Source: CAVTJX01 sp963735175
GTDB lineage: Bacteria; Electryoneota; RPQS01
DNA: 64,000 bases
Assembly (NCBI GenBank): GCA_963735175.1
Contig: CAVTJX010000015.1
Coordinates: 310,001 to 374,000 of the forward strand
Reading direction: 5' to 3'
In this document: piece after piece, positions 22,863 through 32,210 of the stretch
Layout: the number at the start of each line of letters is the position of its first letter
How positions within the stretch are numbered: position 1 is the stretch's first letter
The notes under the pieces: generated by a model
Database searches by the model: none
What the model saw: only the letters and a program-made list of their open reading frames with translations
What the model was told of the DNA's origin: nothing
Made by a program: the position numbers and the translations under genes

Positions 22863-23382
22863 AGGGTTCTCCATTGGATCAGTCAAGGTTCGAGGTAGAG
22901 GGAGACCTCAGCCGGAAAATTTACCACGTGAGAGGGACAAAAGCAATGAAAATGTGAAATTTTTCCTTAAGCAGACGCCGGGGCTCTGATTCCCACCGCC
23001 CGTTCCCTGTCCGCTTGATAACTTGCGGACACATGTGAAAATAGGTATTTCTGACCGAAAAGTCAAGATTGTCCGATGTCGCCACCCCCGCCTTATCGAA
23101 ACCCAGTTTTCCACCCTTTTCGATCCCGTATCTCCAAGTAAGTCTAAATAAACTGATCTCATCTAGGGAATCGGGAAACGAACTTCACTTGAGAGGCGAG
23201 GCTGATTCATCTACCGTAAATATGCGATCCTGACAAGAGTTGTCCTATTAATGGTATAAATGCACATCTTATCTGAAGTGGAACTGTTATCAGGCGGTGA
23301 AAATCGATACATTCATTAACAAACCAACCCGCCGGAGCGGGTTGATTAGGATATCTATTTTGGCATGAGCTTACGCCACAAA
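22863..23382. other. Intergenic region upstream of nifJ
   Basis: A 520-base gene-free gap. It should hold the nifJ promoter (22880-23060, moderately AT-rich) and contains the terminator hairpin of the FG-GAP gene at 23325-23344. No gene or repeat array was seen. Confidence 0.55.
23325..23344 (-). terminator. Hairpin terminator after the FG-GAP gene
   Basis: Perfect eight-base-pair stem (CAACCCGC / GCGGGTTG) with loop CGGA, followed on the minus strand by GTTTGTTAATG. It lies about 40 bases past the stop of the gene ending at 23383. Confidence 0.65.
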
Positions 23383-25173
23383 TTATTTCAACAAGACGAC
23401 TTTCTGTCGAGCCATGGATTTTCCACTCTGCAATTGAATCAGATAGACACCCGAAGCCACCGTGGACGCATCCCAAGTCACTGTGTGCTCGCCCGCACTC
23501 TGCATGCCAGTCGTCAGATCGGTCACGTGTCGGCCGAGCAAGTCGAAGACCGACAGGCGAACATCAGCGTTAACCGGCACCGAGAAACACACCTTCGTGA
23601 GCGCATTGAACGGATTAGGATAGGCTGCATCGAGGCGGAAGAACCCGACGGGCGTTGATCCGTTTTCAACTCCGCCAGCCGCCTGCCCCCACAGCACCGT
23701 CATCTGCCGGTTGATCTGTGCCGGAACAACATCAAAGAGCTGCGGGTAAACCTCTGGTTCCATCGAACCGGCATTGGAGTAGATTCGCAGGTCATAGTGT
23801 GCATTCTCGTCCAGCACGAAGTAATTCCTGAATCCATTGCGGGCGACGTTCGATGTGTTAAGTTCGGAGGATGCTACAATCTGATCTGTACCATGAAGAA
23901 AGACGACAACACGAGTATGCCACTTATCCTCTTCGCTGTTCGTACCGAGCACGCGTACCTGAAAATCGCTCAACGTGCGCGTGGAGACATTTTGATACAG
24001 GCGGTTTGCGCCATTGTGAACGGTCATGAACAGATCCATGTCACCGTCGTGATCATAATCAGCCACGGTGGGATAGCCATCTGCGGTCTGGTTCATCCCC
24101 AACGCCGGAGCCACGTCATGGAAATAAATATCGTTGTTGACGAGACTGTCCTGGATGAAGAACTGGTTCGGAGCCATATGATCGCCGCAGCTACCGGGCC
24201 GGCAGCAATAGAAATCGTAGAGACCGTCCATGTTGAAATCGGCCACCGCGTAATCACAGGCATACGGCCAATCTAATTCCCAATCGGTCTCAGTCCCGTG
24301 GACATTCGCCAGCGAGAAGGTGCCGTCCTGATTGTTCAGCCAGATGGCATGTTTACCGACGCCTTGCGTCAGCAGATCTGGATACTTGTCTTTGTTAATA
24401 TCTACCCAGGCGCAACCACCGCGACCAACCGCACTGCTGAGCCCGGATACGGCCGTGCTGTCGGCGAACACGCCGCCACCCAGGTTGATGTATAACCTGT
24501 CACCACTTTCGATGGAGGTGACGAACAAATCGATGTCCCCGTCGAGGTCGATGTCAGCTTCGCAGGTGCGATGAAACGTGGTCAGCGTAGGTAGCTGAGC
24601 CTGCTCAGTGATTTCCTCGAAGTGCGCACCTTCCACGTTGTGATACAGATGGAAGCCGCCTGTATCCCCAAACAGCAGATCCATCCAACCATCGCGGTCG
24701 AAATCTACCCATTTGTAGTCACGGCCGCCAGTCACGGCGGGCAGTCCCATCGTGGCGGTGCGATCGACAAATACACCATTCTCATCTATCAGCAGTTGGC
24801 AAGTTGTATGGTATTCGGCAAAGAACAAGTCGAAATCACCGTCGTGGTCGATGTCCATCGGAACGGCGAGGCCGGCATCTCTTCCAGTCGGCAACCCGAT
24901 GTTCGTCATACGTGTGAAGTGGTTGCCATCATTGCGAAACATGATGGTCGTGCCGCTGAAGCGACGGGGCTGCAGTAAATCCAGATCGCCATCGTTATCA
25001 TAATCATACCAGAAAAGCGCGGCGCAACTGCCGACCTCGTCGAGCCCCAGTTGCGGAGCAACATCCACAAAGGCGACTTGCGCCACGGCCGGCGGCGTTG
25101 TGCCGCCCAGAGCAAACACACACACAAGGAACGGCAGCCAGATTGCAGCTTGATCGCAGAGTTTTCCGCGCAT
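23383..25173 (-). CDS. Exported FG-GAP/VCBS-repeat protein with Por-type sorting tail
   Basis: A 596-residue exported protein. An N-terminal signal peptide (LPFLVCVFALGGTTPPAVAQ) is followed by repeats with the calcium-binding pattern YDYDNDGDLDLLQ, DIDHDGDFDLFFAEY, DINKDKYPDLLTQG and DYDHDGDMDLFMTV, typical of FG-GAP/VCBS propellers. The C-terminal 80 residues form the Por/FlgD-like sorting domain (AYPNPFNALTKVCF, VFDLLGRHVTDLT, VASGVYLIQLQSG, final KVVLLK). AGGAGG seven bases before the ATG fixes the start. Likely secreted and anchored by a type-IX-like system; binding partner unknown. Intact frame. Confidence 0.9.
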   Translation of the reverse strand: MRGKLCDQAAIWLPFLVCVFALGGTTPPAVAQVAFVDVAPQLGLDEVGSCAALFWYDYDNDGDLDLLQPRRFSGTTIMFRNDGNHFTRMTNIGLPTGRDAGLAVPMDIDHDGDFDLFFAEYHTTCQLLIDENGVFVDRTATMGLPAVTGGRDYKWVDFDRDGWMDLLFGDTGGFHLYHNVEGAHFEEITEQAQLPTLTTFHRTCEADIDLDGDIDLFVTSIESGDRLYINLGGGVFADSTAVSGLSSAVGRGGCAWVDINKDKYPDLLTQGVGKHAIWLNNQDGTFSLANVHGTETDWELDWPYACDYAVADFNMDGLYDFYCCRPGSCGDHMAPNQFFIQDSLVNNDIYFHDVAPALGMNQTADGYPTVADYDHDGDMDLFMTVHNGANRLYQNVSTRTLSDFQVRVLGTNSEEDKWHTRVVVFLHGTDQIVASSELNTSNVARNGFRNYFVLDENAHYDLRIYSNAGSMEPEVYPQLFDVVPAQINRQMTVLWGQAAGGVENGSTPVGFFRLDAAYPNPFNALTKVCFSVPVNADVRLSVFDLLGRHVTDLTTGMQSAGEHTVTWDASTVASGVYLIQLQSGKSMARQKVVLLK

Positions 25174-25475
25174 GATCAGCCCTCCTTAGTGATATTGCCG
25201 ACAAAGACATCAAGTTTATACGACACCAAGCATATTTATAATCTACCAAACAACTTGGGGAAAATCAATAGAAATCAACAGCCACTCACCATAAAAACCA
25301 CTGGGCACTCTTGCATAACATCAATAAATACATTTTTTTAAAAAACAAGTTCGGAAACTACGCACGTTGCCTCCCATTCAGAAGTGATTTGACAAAATCG
25401 AACGATCTGACTATATTGCAGATAACGTGTCAATTCCCATAAGTTCACCTTTGTGGAAAGCAGTAGTTCAACGCG
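25174..25475. other. Divergent intergenic region, AT-rich
   Basis: A 302-base AT-rich gap between the minus-strand FG-GAP gene and the plus-strand methyltransferase gene. It must hold both promoters. TTGACA at 25389-25394 with TATATT at 25412-25417, 17 bases apart, is a good plus-strand promoter candidate about 58 bases before the methyltransferase start. Confidence 0.5.
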
Positions 25476-26408
25476 ATGGATGACTACACCTTAAAGACCA
25501 AACTCTGGCTAGACAAGCGGTTTTGTGAAACCGACTCAGCAGGTGTCTATTTCGCCCACCAGCCGATCTACGGATTTCGCCGAGGTCCGTGCGAATTCGG
25601 CCAAATTTCCCGGTATATCCGGACCTATCATATCATGCGTGCGATTTCCAGGTTAAAGGTAAAGTCGTTACTCGATGTCGGTGCGGCTGAAGGTTTTAAA
25701 GGCGCATTAGCGCGGGAATTGTTCGGATTGCAAGTCACCTGTACGGATCTTTCTGGCGAAGCCTGTAATCGCACACAGGAAATCTACGGAATAGAGGCAA
25801 GCCCCGCCGATATTCACGAACTCCCGTGGAAAGATAATGCTTTTGATGTCTCACTCTGCTCCGAGACCCTCGAACACGTCACCGACTATCGCAAAGCCGT
25901 AACTGAATTGTTGCGAGTCTCCAGCAAAGCTGTGATTGTTACTGTGCCGCACGAGCCGGAAGAGAAAATCGAAGAAAACGTCGCCTCCGCCGCTCCGCAT
26001 GGACATATCCATGCGTTTGAACCGGATAGTTTTGATTACCTGAAGGCATCCGGACTGACCGTTGTCAGTTTTCCAATTCACAGTTCCAAGCTGTCGCTAC
26101 CGGCGGTTCTGGTCGATGCCATGCCGGTGCAGCATCAGGAGCGATGGAAATTTCCAAAATGGGTGGCGTCGATTTATAACCTATGTGTGCCGATTCTACG
26201 ACTGCTGACCGGGAAACGCACCGCAGCCTGGCTTATTCTGAAGGATGAAGCCATTTGCCAGACCAGCCATTCCTACACGGGTTTAGTCCTGATTATTCTC
26301 AAAGACCCATCAGTATTTCGTGGTGATGCTGTGCCCCACCTTGACCCCGTTCGGCTTCTGCATTTTGCAGTCCCTCTTCACTACCTTGTCAAGAAGCCCA
26401 TTGTCTGA
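25476..26408 (+). CDS. Class I SAM-dependent methyltransferase
   Basis: A 310-residue protein with a Methyltransf_11-type Rossmann fold. Motif I is LLDVGAAEGFKGALARELFG, the acidic strand-2 end is CTDLSG, then PADIHELPWKDNAFDVSLCS and ETLEHVTD, all about residues 68-150. The C-terminal third is not recognised. The substrate is unknown. Codon use is less GC-rich than in the surrounding metabolic genes. The next gene is a family 2 glycosyltransferase, so a role in glycan or cell-surface modification is possible but inferred. Confidence 0.85.
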   Translation: MDDYTLKTKLWLDKRFCETDSAGVYFAHQPIYGFRRGPCEFGQISRYIRTYHIMRAISRLKVKSLLDVGAAEGFKGALARELFGLQVTCTDLSGEACNRTQEIYGIEASPADIHELPWKDNAFDVSLCSETLEHVTDYRKAVTELLRVSSKAVIVTVPHEPEEKIEENVASAAPHGHIHAFEPDSFDYLKASGLTVVSFPIHSSKLSLPAVLVDAMPVQHQERWKFPKWVASIYNLCVPILRLLTGKRTAAWLILKDEAICQTSHSYTGLVLIILKDPSVFRGDAVPHLDPVRLLHFAVPLHYLVKKPIV

Positions 26409-26809
26409 TACAAACTCCCAACATAGGCAGTAGCAGAATTACTCGATCATAGTTCACCAAACTGTGAACTCCGTAGGTTATGCAAAACCGCGAAGTTTAC
26501 AGTTCTTTCTACTGAAAGAGTTTAGTCTTTTTAGGACCCTATTGGTGATTTAGAAGCTGGTACATGTCGCTCGGACGTATGAAATTGTGAAGTCATTTGA
26601 GCACGATCGATTGTTCGGGATAGACTGAAACAGTCCGTCTGCTTGCAATTGCAGACATTCAAGTATCGTCGAACAAATTCGCATCACATTCGGCATTTGA
26701 ATTAATCGTGGAATTTCGGTATCTTAAAGCATTATATCTGATGCATGTCTTGTAACAACCTTATCAAACAAATTGATACCGCGGCGGAGTTCATGACGGA
26801 GAAGAACTG
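26409..26809. other. Intergenic region, no gene seen
   Basis: A 401-base AT-rich gap between the methyltransferase and glycosyltransferase genes. No reading frame with homology, repeat array or strong hairpin was seen. The spacing argues against a tight operon for these two genes. Confidence 0.5.
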
Positions 26810-27523
26810 ATGGTGACGCCCGCAAAAATCCTCGTTTGTACGCCGACGCTGCATCGCTGGGCAAGAACGCATCGCGTCGACAACCTCGAGCGGAATATCC
26901 AAGCTGTGCGCGGCCAGACGTACCAGAATGTCGAGCATATCATCATCAAAGCCCAATGTTCCGCGGGTGCGGGCTGTGAAGTATGCGCGCAAACTGCTGC
27001 ACTGGCTGCGAGTTACGGATATGGCGACAATGGGCCTCGGCGTTACATCGCGCTCGACGTTCCCGGCGACCGTTTTGGGTACTATGGGCGTACACTCGCG
27101 ATTCAAAGCTCGGACGCGCAACTAATTTCTTATCTTGACGATGATAACTGGTGGGAGCCGAGGCACCTCGAATCACTTGTGGACGCCCTTGAAAAAAAGG
27201 AAGCTGCGTTTGCCTTCAGCGCCTCGTACGTGCGTAGTGCTGAGGGCAAACTGCTACTGAAGCGCATCGTGCGCAGACCGTATTTCTGCGGCATCGATTT
27301 GAACGAGTTGCTGCACCGCCGAAGTCTGCTTGAGAAATACGGACCGTGGAACCTGACGTACAACGCCGACTGGGAGGCCGTAGACGCATGGATGCGGGCT
27401 GGCGAACGGTATGCGGCTTCGACCGCCCTGACCGCGAACTACACGCTGAAACCAGGGTGGAAGTCGATTTTCTGGTACTTCTATTCTTATTCCAAGCACC
27501 GGATCGCAAATCCCTTTTCCTGA
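26810..27523 (+). CDS. Family 2 glycosyltransferase
   Basis: A 237-residue GT-A fold protein. The N-terminal ILVCTPTLHRWART and the metal-binding LISYLDDDNWWEPRHL (about residues 104-119) match family 2 glycosyltransferases. The expected downstream acidic region is seen in YNADWEAVDAWMRAG. No membrane segment is obvious. GGAGAAGAAC precedes the ATG. Donor and acceptor sugars are unknown. It is followed by a broken remnant of a secretion tail. Confidence 0.82.
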   Translation: MVTPAKILVCTPTLHRWARTHRVDNLERNIQAVRGQTYQNVEHIIIKAQCSAGAGCEVCAQTAALAASYGYGDNGPRRYIALDVPGDRFGYYGRTLAIQSSDAQLISYLDDDNWWEPRHLESLVDALEKKEAAFAFSASYVRSAEGKLLLKRIVRRPYFCGIDLNELLHRRSLLEKYGPWNLTYNADWEAVDAWMRAGERYAASTALTANYTLKPGWKSIFWYFYSYSKHRIANPFS

Positions 27524-27553
27524 AGCTCTGATCGTGCGCACCGCGAGATCGAA

Positions 27554-27693
27554 TTGGAATTAACGGTTGCCGGAGCGAATGTCTTCACCCTTTCAATGCC
27601 GACATGGATCCCGGTCTCGTCAGTGGCGTGTATTTTATCCGGATCCACTTCGGCGGCCAGAGCCAATTGCAGAAGCTGGTGCTACTCAAATAA
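27554..27693 (+). pseudogene. Orphan remnant of a Por-type C-terminal sorting domain
   Basis: The frame ending at the TAA at 27691-27693 reads MDPGLVSGVYFIRIHFGG and ends QKLVLLK, which matches the last 35 residues of the sorting tails of the neighbouring exported proteins. Upstream the likely continuation GANVFT lies in another frame, with the break at about 27585-27592 in CACCCTTTC. No propeller or other body precedes it; the glycosyltransferase gene stops at 27523. I read it as the 3' remnant of a deleted exported-protein gene. A terminator follows 36 bases later, as expected for a former gene end. Confidence 0.7.
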
Positions 27694-27729
27694 GCGTCAC
27701 CGCGCGCCCGTCCGGATACAACAAAACAC

Positions 27730-27760
27730 AAGCCCGCAGGCGATCAGCGCCTGCGGGCTT
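27730..27760. terminator. Strong bidirectional hairpin terminator
   Basis: A perfect 13-base-pair stem (AAGCCCGCAGGCG / CGCCTGCGGGCTT) with a five-base loop. It separates the plus-strand remnant and the minus-strand chemoreceptor gene, which ends at 27786. There is no long T-tract beyond the two T of the arm. Confidence 0.75.
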
Positions 27761-27785
27761 GCTTGCGTCAGATCTCCGCAAAAAC

Positions 27786-29399
27786 TCAGAACTGCTTCAG
27801 CTCTTCGTGTGCGTCGAGGGGGATTGCCTTTTTCGGCCGGGCGATAGGACCGCTTTTCGGCGCGTCGGCGCGGGCGCGGGATGCCCGTACGGGGCTGCCG
27901 CCGGCACGCGGCTTGGACTCCGCTACCGTCGCGTTGGCGCCATTCACCAGCTCCAGCAGTTCGAGCACCGAACTGCGCAGGCTCTCGGCCTGGCTGTTCA
28001 TCTCTTCCGAGGCGGAGGCGCTCTCTTCGGCGTTGGCCGCGTTCTGCTGCGTCACGCAGTTCATCTGCGTCACTGCGGTGTTGATCTGCTCGATGCCCCG
28101 CGACTGCTCGTCCGAAGCCGCCGCCACTTCACCCACCAGGTTTGCCACCTTCTGCGAACTCACGGTTACCTCGCCCAGCGCTGTCTTCAGGTGCGAGACG
28201 ATCTGCACGCCGCCCGCGACCCGCGTCACGTTGTCCTCGATCAGCGTGCCGGTGTTTTTGGCCGCCTCCGCCGCCCGCAACGCCAGATTGCGCACTTCTT
28301 CGGCGACAACGGCAAAGCCCTTCCCCGCTTCACCGGCCCGGGCCGCTTCCACCGCCGCGTTCAGAGCCAGCAGGTTTGTCTGGAACGCGATCTCGTCGAT
28401 CGTCTTTACGATCTTCGAAGTCTGGTCGCTGGCGGATTTGATTTCCGTCATCGACTTGTCCATCTGCTCCGCGCCGCTCGTGGCTTTCTCCACCAGCGTC
28501 TTCGCTTCCGTCATCAGGTGGGCCGCCGTCTTCGCATTGTCGGCGTTCTGTCTCGTCATCGAGGACAGCTCTTCGAGGCTTGAACTTGTCTCCTCAATCG
28601 ATGCCGCCTGCTCCTGACTGCCTTCGGCGACGTTCTGCGCCGAGGACGACACCTGGTCGCTGGCCGCGGCAATTTGTACCGCGCCGTCACTGGCAGAGGC
28701 GGCAATCTTCTGCAAACGCCGTGAAATGTTCAGACTGAGGAAGAGCCCGAAGGCGAGACTGATCAGCACGCCCGCCAGTGTAATACTCAAGGCCCATGCT
28801 TCCGCCTGGCCGGCCGCGCGATTGGCCTCCGTGGTTACCGCCTGCGACGATTTTACCGCCGTGTCCATCAGCCCGCTGAGGCTGCCCATCATCTGCCGGG
28901 CGCTCTCCGCGAAGCCGCCGAACACGATCTGGTTCATCTCCGCCAGGTATTTTCGGCTCTCCTCAGACGAACGCGCTTGTAGATATCCCTCCGCCACCGG
29001 CTCAAAGCGTTGGTAGTCGCGCCGGTAGTCGTCGAGCTTCCGTCCCGCCTCGGCCCACGCCAGGGCCAGCTCAGGCGGCTTGGGCAGCTTGTCATATTCC
29101 GCCCAGCCTTCATCAATCTGCTTCCAGTAATTGGCAATGTCCCCTCGATAGACCGCCTTGCGATCCGCCGGATACACTGGATTCAAGATCGCATTGCAGA
29201 GCAACCGCACTTTCATCTGGCCATCCTGGATCTCCGTCAGTGACGCCAGACTCGGAAATTCCACCGTGCCGATTTGATTGATTTGGGCCCGCCCCCCGGC
29301 AGTCCCTTGATAGCCCACCACCCCCACGACACACAGCAGCAGCGCAACGATGCAAAACGATCCGATCAGCTTGAACTTCAGCGACATATTCGCTAACAT
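27786..29399 (-). CDS. Methyl-accepting chemotaxis protein
   Basis: A 537-residue transmembrane chemoreceptor. TM1 is LIGSFCIVALLLCVVGVVGY, followed by a periplasmic domain of about 150 residues with helical, four-helix-bundle-like character. TM2 is near ITLAGVLISLAFGLFLSLNI. The cytoplasmic hairpin tip reads DEIAFQTNLLALNAAVEAAR followed by AGEAGKGFAVVAEEVRNLA. No clear HAMP domain was seen between TM2 and the coiled coil. AAGGAG eight bases before the ATG supports the start. The tail is Arg/Pro/Ala-rich. cheW lies 65 bases upstream on the same strand, so the pair probably shares a transcript. Confidence 0.94.
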   Translation of the reverse strand: MLANMSLKFKLIGSFCIVALLLCVVGVVGYQGTAGGRAQINQIGTVEFPSLASLTEIQDGQMKVRLLCNAILNPVYPADRKAVYRGDIANYWKQIDEGWAEYDKLPKPPELALAWAEAGRKLDDYRRDYQRFEPVAEGYLQARSSEESRKYLAEMNQIVFGGFAESARQMMGSLSGLMDTAVKSSQAVTTEANRAAGQAEAWALSITLAGVLISLAFGLFLSLNISRRLQKIAASASDGAVQIAAASDQVSSSAQNVAEGSQEQAASIEETSSSLEELSSMTRQNADNAKTAAHLMTEAKTLVEKATSGAEQMDKSMTEIKSASDQTSKIVKTIDEIAFQTNLLALNAAVEAARAGEAGKGFAVVAEEVRNLALRAAEAAKNTGTLIEDNVTRVAGGVQIVSHLKTALGEVTVSSQKVANLVGEVAAASDEQSRGIEQINTAVTQMNCVTQQNAANAEESASASEEMNSQAESLRSSVLELLELVNGANATVAESKPRAGGSPVRASRARADAPKSGPIARPKKAIPLDAHEELKQF

Positions 29400-29464
29400 G
29401 CCCGGTCTCCTTGCGTGGAAATTTGGGAATGAACCACAGCCTGGCCATAATGAAGAGTTCCCGA

Positions 29465-29953
29465 TCAGATGGCATCGGACGTCATGGCCGTCACTTCCGC
29501 CAGCACACTCTCCACCTCGAGTAAGATTTTCACACGCCCGCGGGCTTTACAGAGCCCGAGGATGTAGTGGCTCGCCTGGTCGCCCTGCATCTGCGGGGCG
29601 TCTTCAATGTCTTCACCGCGAATATCCAGCACTTCGGAGACGCGGTCGACCACCACCCCCGTTTGCGTGCCGCGGACATCCACTACCACAATACACGTTT
29701 CGCTCGTCGCCTCGGCGCGGTCCATACCGAATTTCAGCCGCAGGTTGACCACTGGAATTACCTTGCCACGGAGATTGATCACGCCCAACACATAATCCGG
29801 CATACCGGGAACGGCGGTCGTCGCCATCACGCCAATGATCTCCCGGACTTTCTTGATTTCGAAACCGTACTCTTCACCGTCCAGTCCAAAAGTCAGGTAT
29901 TTTCCGGCTCGAATGTCCTCAATCGATTGTGAGGATTTTTCCGTCTTCGACAT
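29465..29953 (-). CDS. cheW: CheW chemotaxis coupling protein
   Basis: A CheW-like adaptor of 162 residues that links receptors to the CheA kinase. Motifs are YLTFGLDGEEYGFEIKKVRE near the N terminus, VINLRGKVIPVVNLR in the middle and CIVVVDVRGTQTGVVVDRVS. I prefer the start MSKTEKSSQSIED at 29953; an in-frame ATG at 29986 would add 11 residues. No cheA or cheY lies nearby, so those genes must be elsewhere. Confidence 0.92.
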   Translation of the reverse strand: MSKTEKSSQSIEDIRAGKYLTFGLDGEEYGFEIKKVREIIGVMATTAVPGMPDYVLGVINLRGKVIPVVNLRLKFGMDRAEATSETCIVVVDVRGTQTGVVVDRVSEVLDIRGEDIEDAPQMQGDQASHYILGLCKARGRVKILLEVESVLAEVTAMTSDAI

Positions 29954-30875
29954 AATCAGAGACTGCCTTTCTGTCATTTCTGTCACTCGATACGCACGTC
30001 AAGCACATGCCGTGTAGTAGCGAAAAAATGTTTCTATTTGCCTGATTTGCAGGTTATTGGGGATAAGTGTCCGACACCAGGGGCCTTAAACGAAGAATAC
30101 CAGAATGACAACACATTCTGGTATTCGCAAGATCCAGGCCGTGTTTCCATGGTTTACAAACAGCGCATGTTAATGGAATACCTGATCTAATTATCAAATG
30201 TTCGGAATCTCTGTATACGTTGACAAGGACCTGGTTTGTTACTCTTTGCACATGAAACGCGGATTTTGAACAGCGCGAGCCTCGAGGGCCTCACGCGAAA
30301 CATCCCTTCCGATGTCGCAGCGACTTCCATTTCTGAGCGTAGTCTGGCACCAACCTTCGCGATCTGAGCGGCAAGGACACCGCGTGCATCAGTGTCCATA
30401 GGTGAATTCATAATCACATATGGGTGTCAGCCTGTCAGGACGAGGAATCGGTTTGATCGTGTCTTGAAGCATTGGCGGTAAGTCTCAGATTATACCGCGA
30501 AAGCCACTATGTCTCTCGCGGGGCAAATTATCGATTCATCACCGATATTCCAGCTAAATAATGACCGCAACGTCCCTTTCTTTTTGCCGGCATAAGTTGA
30601 ATGGTGAGATTTTCGTCTGTTTTCGCACGGAGTAGTCGGACGGAATCTTCCCTGAGAGGGCCAATTCCATCGAATTCATCCGATCACTCTATCTTCTTGT
30701 AAATCGGGGATTCGCAATGCGGCATTGTGGGGGGGAAGAATGCTCTGTTTGAATTTATCCCTTGATTTCGGTATATTAAGATGCTGTGCCCGTTGCCTGA
30801 TCTGCAACGGCTCCTTTGAACAAATTACAGCCGGCCCTGAGTAGCATTGCCGTGCCGGCGGACGATGGAGGTGCC
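29954..30875. other. Long intergenic region with a palindrome
   Basis: A 922-base gap between cheW (minus) and the ferredoxin subunit gene (plus). No gene was recognised. It contains a 13-base-pair perfect inverted repeat at 30095-30126. The part next to 30876 must hold the promoter of the second 2-oxoacid oxidoreductase operon. Confidence 0.5.
30095..30126. repeat. 13-bp perfect inverted repeat
   Basis: Arms GAATACCAGAATG / CATTCTGGTATTC flank a six-base ACAACA centre, about 140 bases upstream of cheW. It is AT-rich, lies between divergent genes and lacks a T-tract, so an operator-like or regulatory RNA role is as likely as a terminator. Confidence 0.55.
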
Positions 30876-31127
30876 ATGTCGGACAACAGTCTGCCCCGTG
30901 TTGAAGTCGTACCCAATCTCTGCAAAGCGTGTATGCGCTGTGTGGAAGCGTGCGCGCCCGCCGTGCTCGTGACCAATCCCGAGCGGGCCTTCAACGAACT
31001 GGGTTACCAATGGATCGTGTACACCGGCGACGGCTGCACCGGCTGCGGCGTCTGCTTCTATGTGTGCCCCGAACCGGGTGCCATCACGGTGTACAAGCGA
31101 GAGCGGGAGAAAAAGGCGGCCGAGTAA
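30876..31127 (+). CDS. 2-oxoacid:ferredoxin oxidoreductase ferredoxin subunit, second cluster
   Basis: An 83-residue 2x[4Fe-4S] delta-type subunit, start MSDNSLPRVEVVP with GGAGG upstream. Cluster motifs are CKACMRCVEACAP and CTGCGVCFYVCPEP. It is the first gene of a plus-strand D-A-B/gamma operon, distinct from korDABC at 9153-12044. It carries electrons from the TPP core to free ferredoxin. Confidence 0.9.
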   Translation: MSDNSLPRVEVVPNLCKACMRCVEACAPAVLVTNPERAFNELGYQWIVYTGDGCTGCGVCFYVCPEPGAITVYKREREKKAAE

Positions 31128-31152
31128 GGCTCGGTACCGCAAAGGAACTGCT

Positions 31153-32201
31153 ATGCAAAAGGAATTGATTAAGGGCAACGAGGCGGTGATCAAGGGAGCC
31201 ATCATGGCCGGTTGCTCCCAGTACTTTCGGCTACCCGATCACTCCCGCGTCGGAAATCGCCCAGGCGGCGTCGAAGTACCTGCCCCCCGTCGGCGGGACG
31301 TTTCATTCAGGCCGAATCGGAAGTGGCGGCGATCAACATGGTCTACGGCGCGGCCGCCGCCGGCATGCGCGTCATGACCGCTTCCTCCGGCCCCGGCATC
31401 TCGCTCAAGCAGGAAGGCATCTCCTATATCGCGGCGGCGGAACTGCCGTGCGTGATTGTCGATATCATGCGCGCCGGACCGGGCCTGGGCAACATCTGGC
31501 CTGAGCAGGGCGATTATCATCAGGTGGTGTGGGGCGGCGGTCACGGCAACTACAAGTGCCTCGTGCTGGCACCCAACTGCGCCCAGGAAATGTGCGACCT
31601 CACCATGCTCGCCTTTGACCTCGCCGACAAGTACCGCAGCCCAACCTGGGTGCTGGCCGACGGCTACGTGGGACAGATGATGGAGCCGGTGGTCTTCCCG
31701 CGCAAACGCACGGAAGTGCCGCGCAACGACTGGGCGCTCTACGGCGACGCGGCCTCCAAGCGCAATCTCGTCAGCTCGATCTACATGAGCGCCGGCGGGC
31801 TCGAGGAACAGAACCACAAGCTGCAGGCCAAGTACGCGGCGATGGAAGCCGACGAAGTGCGCTACGAGGAAATCGACGTCGAGGACGCCGAACTCGTGGT
31901 CATGGGCTACGGCATCGTCTCGCGGCTGCTGCATTCGGTCGTCCAGCAGCTGCGCGCCGAAGGCAAGAAGGTCGGCCTGTTCCGCCCCATCACGCTCTTC
32001 CCCTTCCCCGACAAGCGGCTCGCCGAACTGGCGGCGCAGGGCAAGAAGTTCCTCGTGGTCGAGTTGTCCAACGGCCAGATGCTGAAGGACGTGCAGCTCG
32101 CCACGCGGCAGATCACTCCCGTCCATTTCTACAACCGCATGGGTGGTGCGGTCCCGTCAGTGGAAGAACTGGCCAACGTCACTCGCGGCTATCTGAAGTA
32201 G
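31153..32201 (+). CDS. 2-oxoacid:ferredoxin oxidoreductase alpha subunit, second cluster, frameshifted
   Basis: About 349 residues after repair. The N terminus MQKELIKGNEAVIKGAIMAG is in one frame, GYPITPASEIAQAASKYLPP in a second, and FIQAESEVAAINMVYGAAAA onward in a third. Each break falls on a TTT run (31225-31227 and 31301-31303), where one T is surplus. Further signatures are TASSGPGISLKQEGISY and GPGLGNIWPEQGDYHQVVWG. This subtype is usually annotated as 2-oxoisovalerate or indolepyruvate-like oxidoreductase; the substrate cannot be fixed from sequence alone. Confidence 0.9.
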
Positions 32202-32210
32202 GAGACTCCC

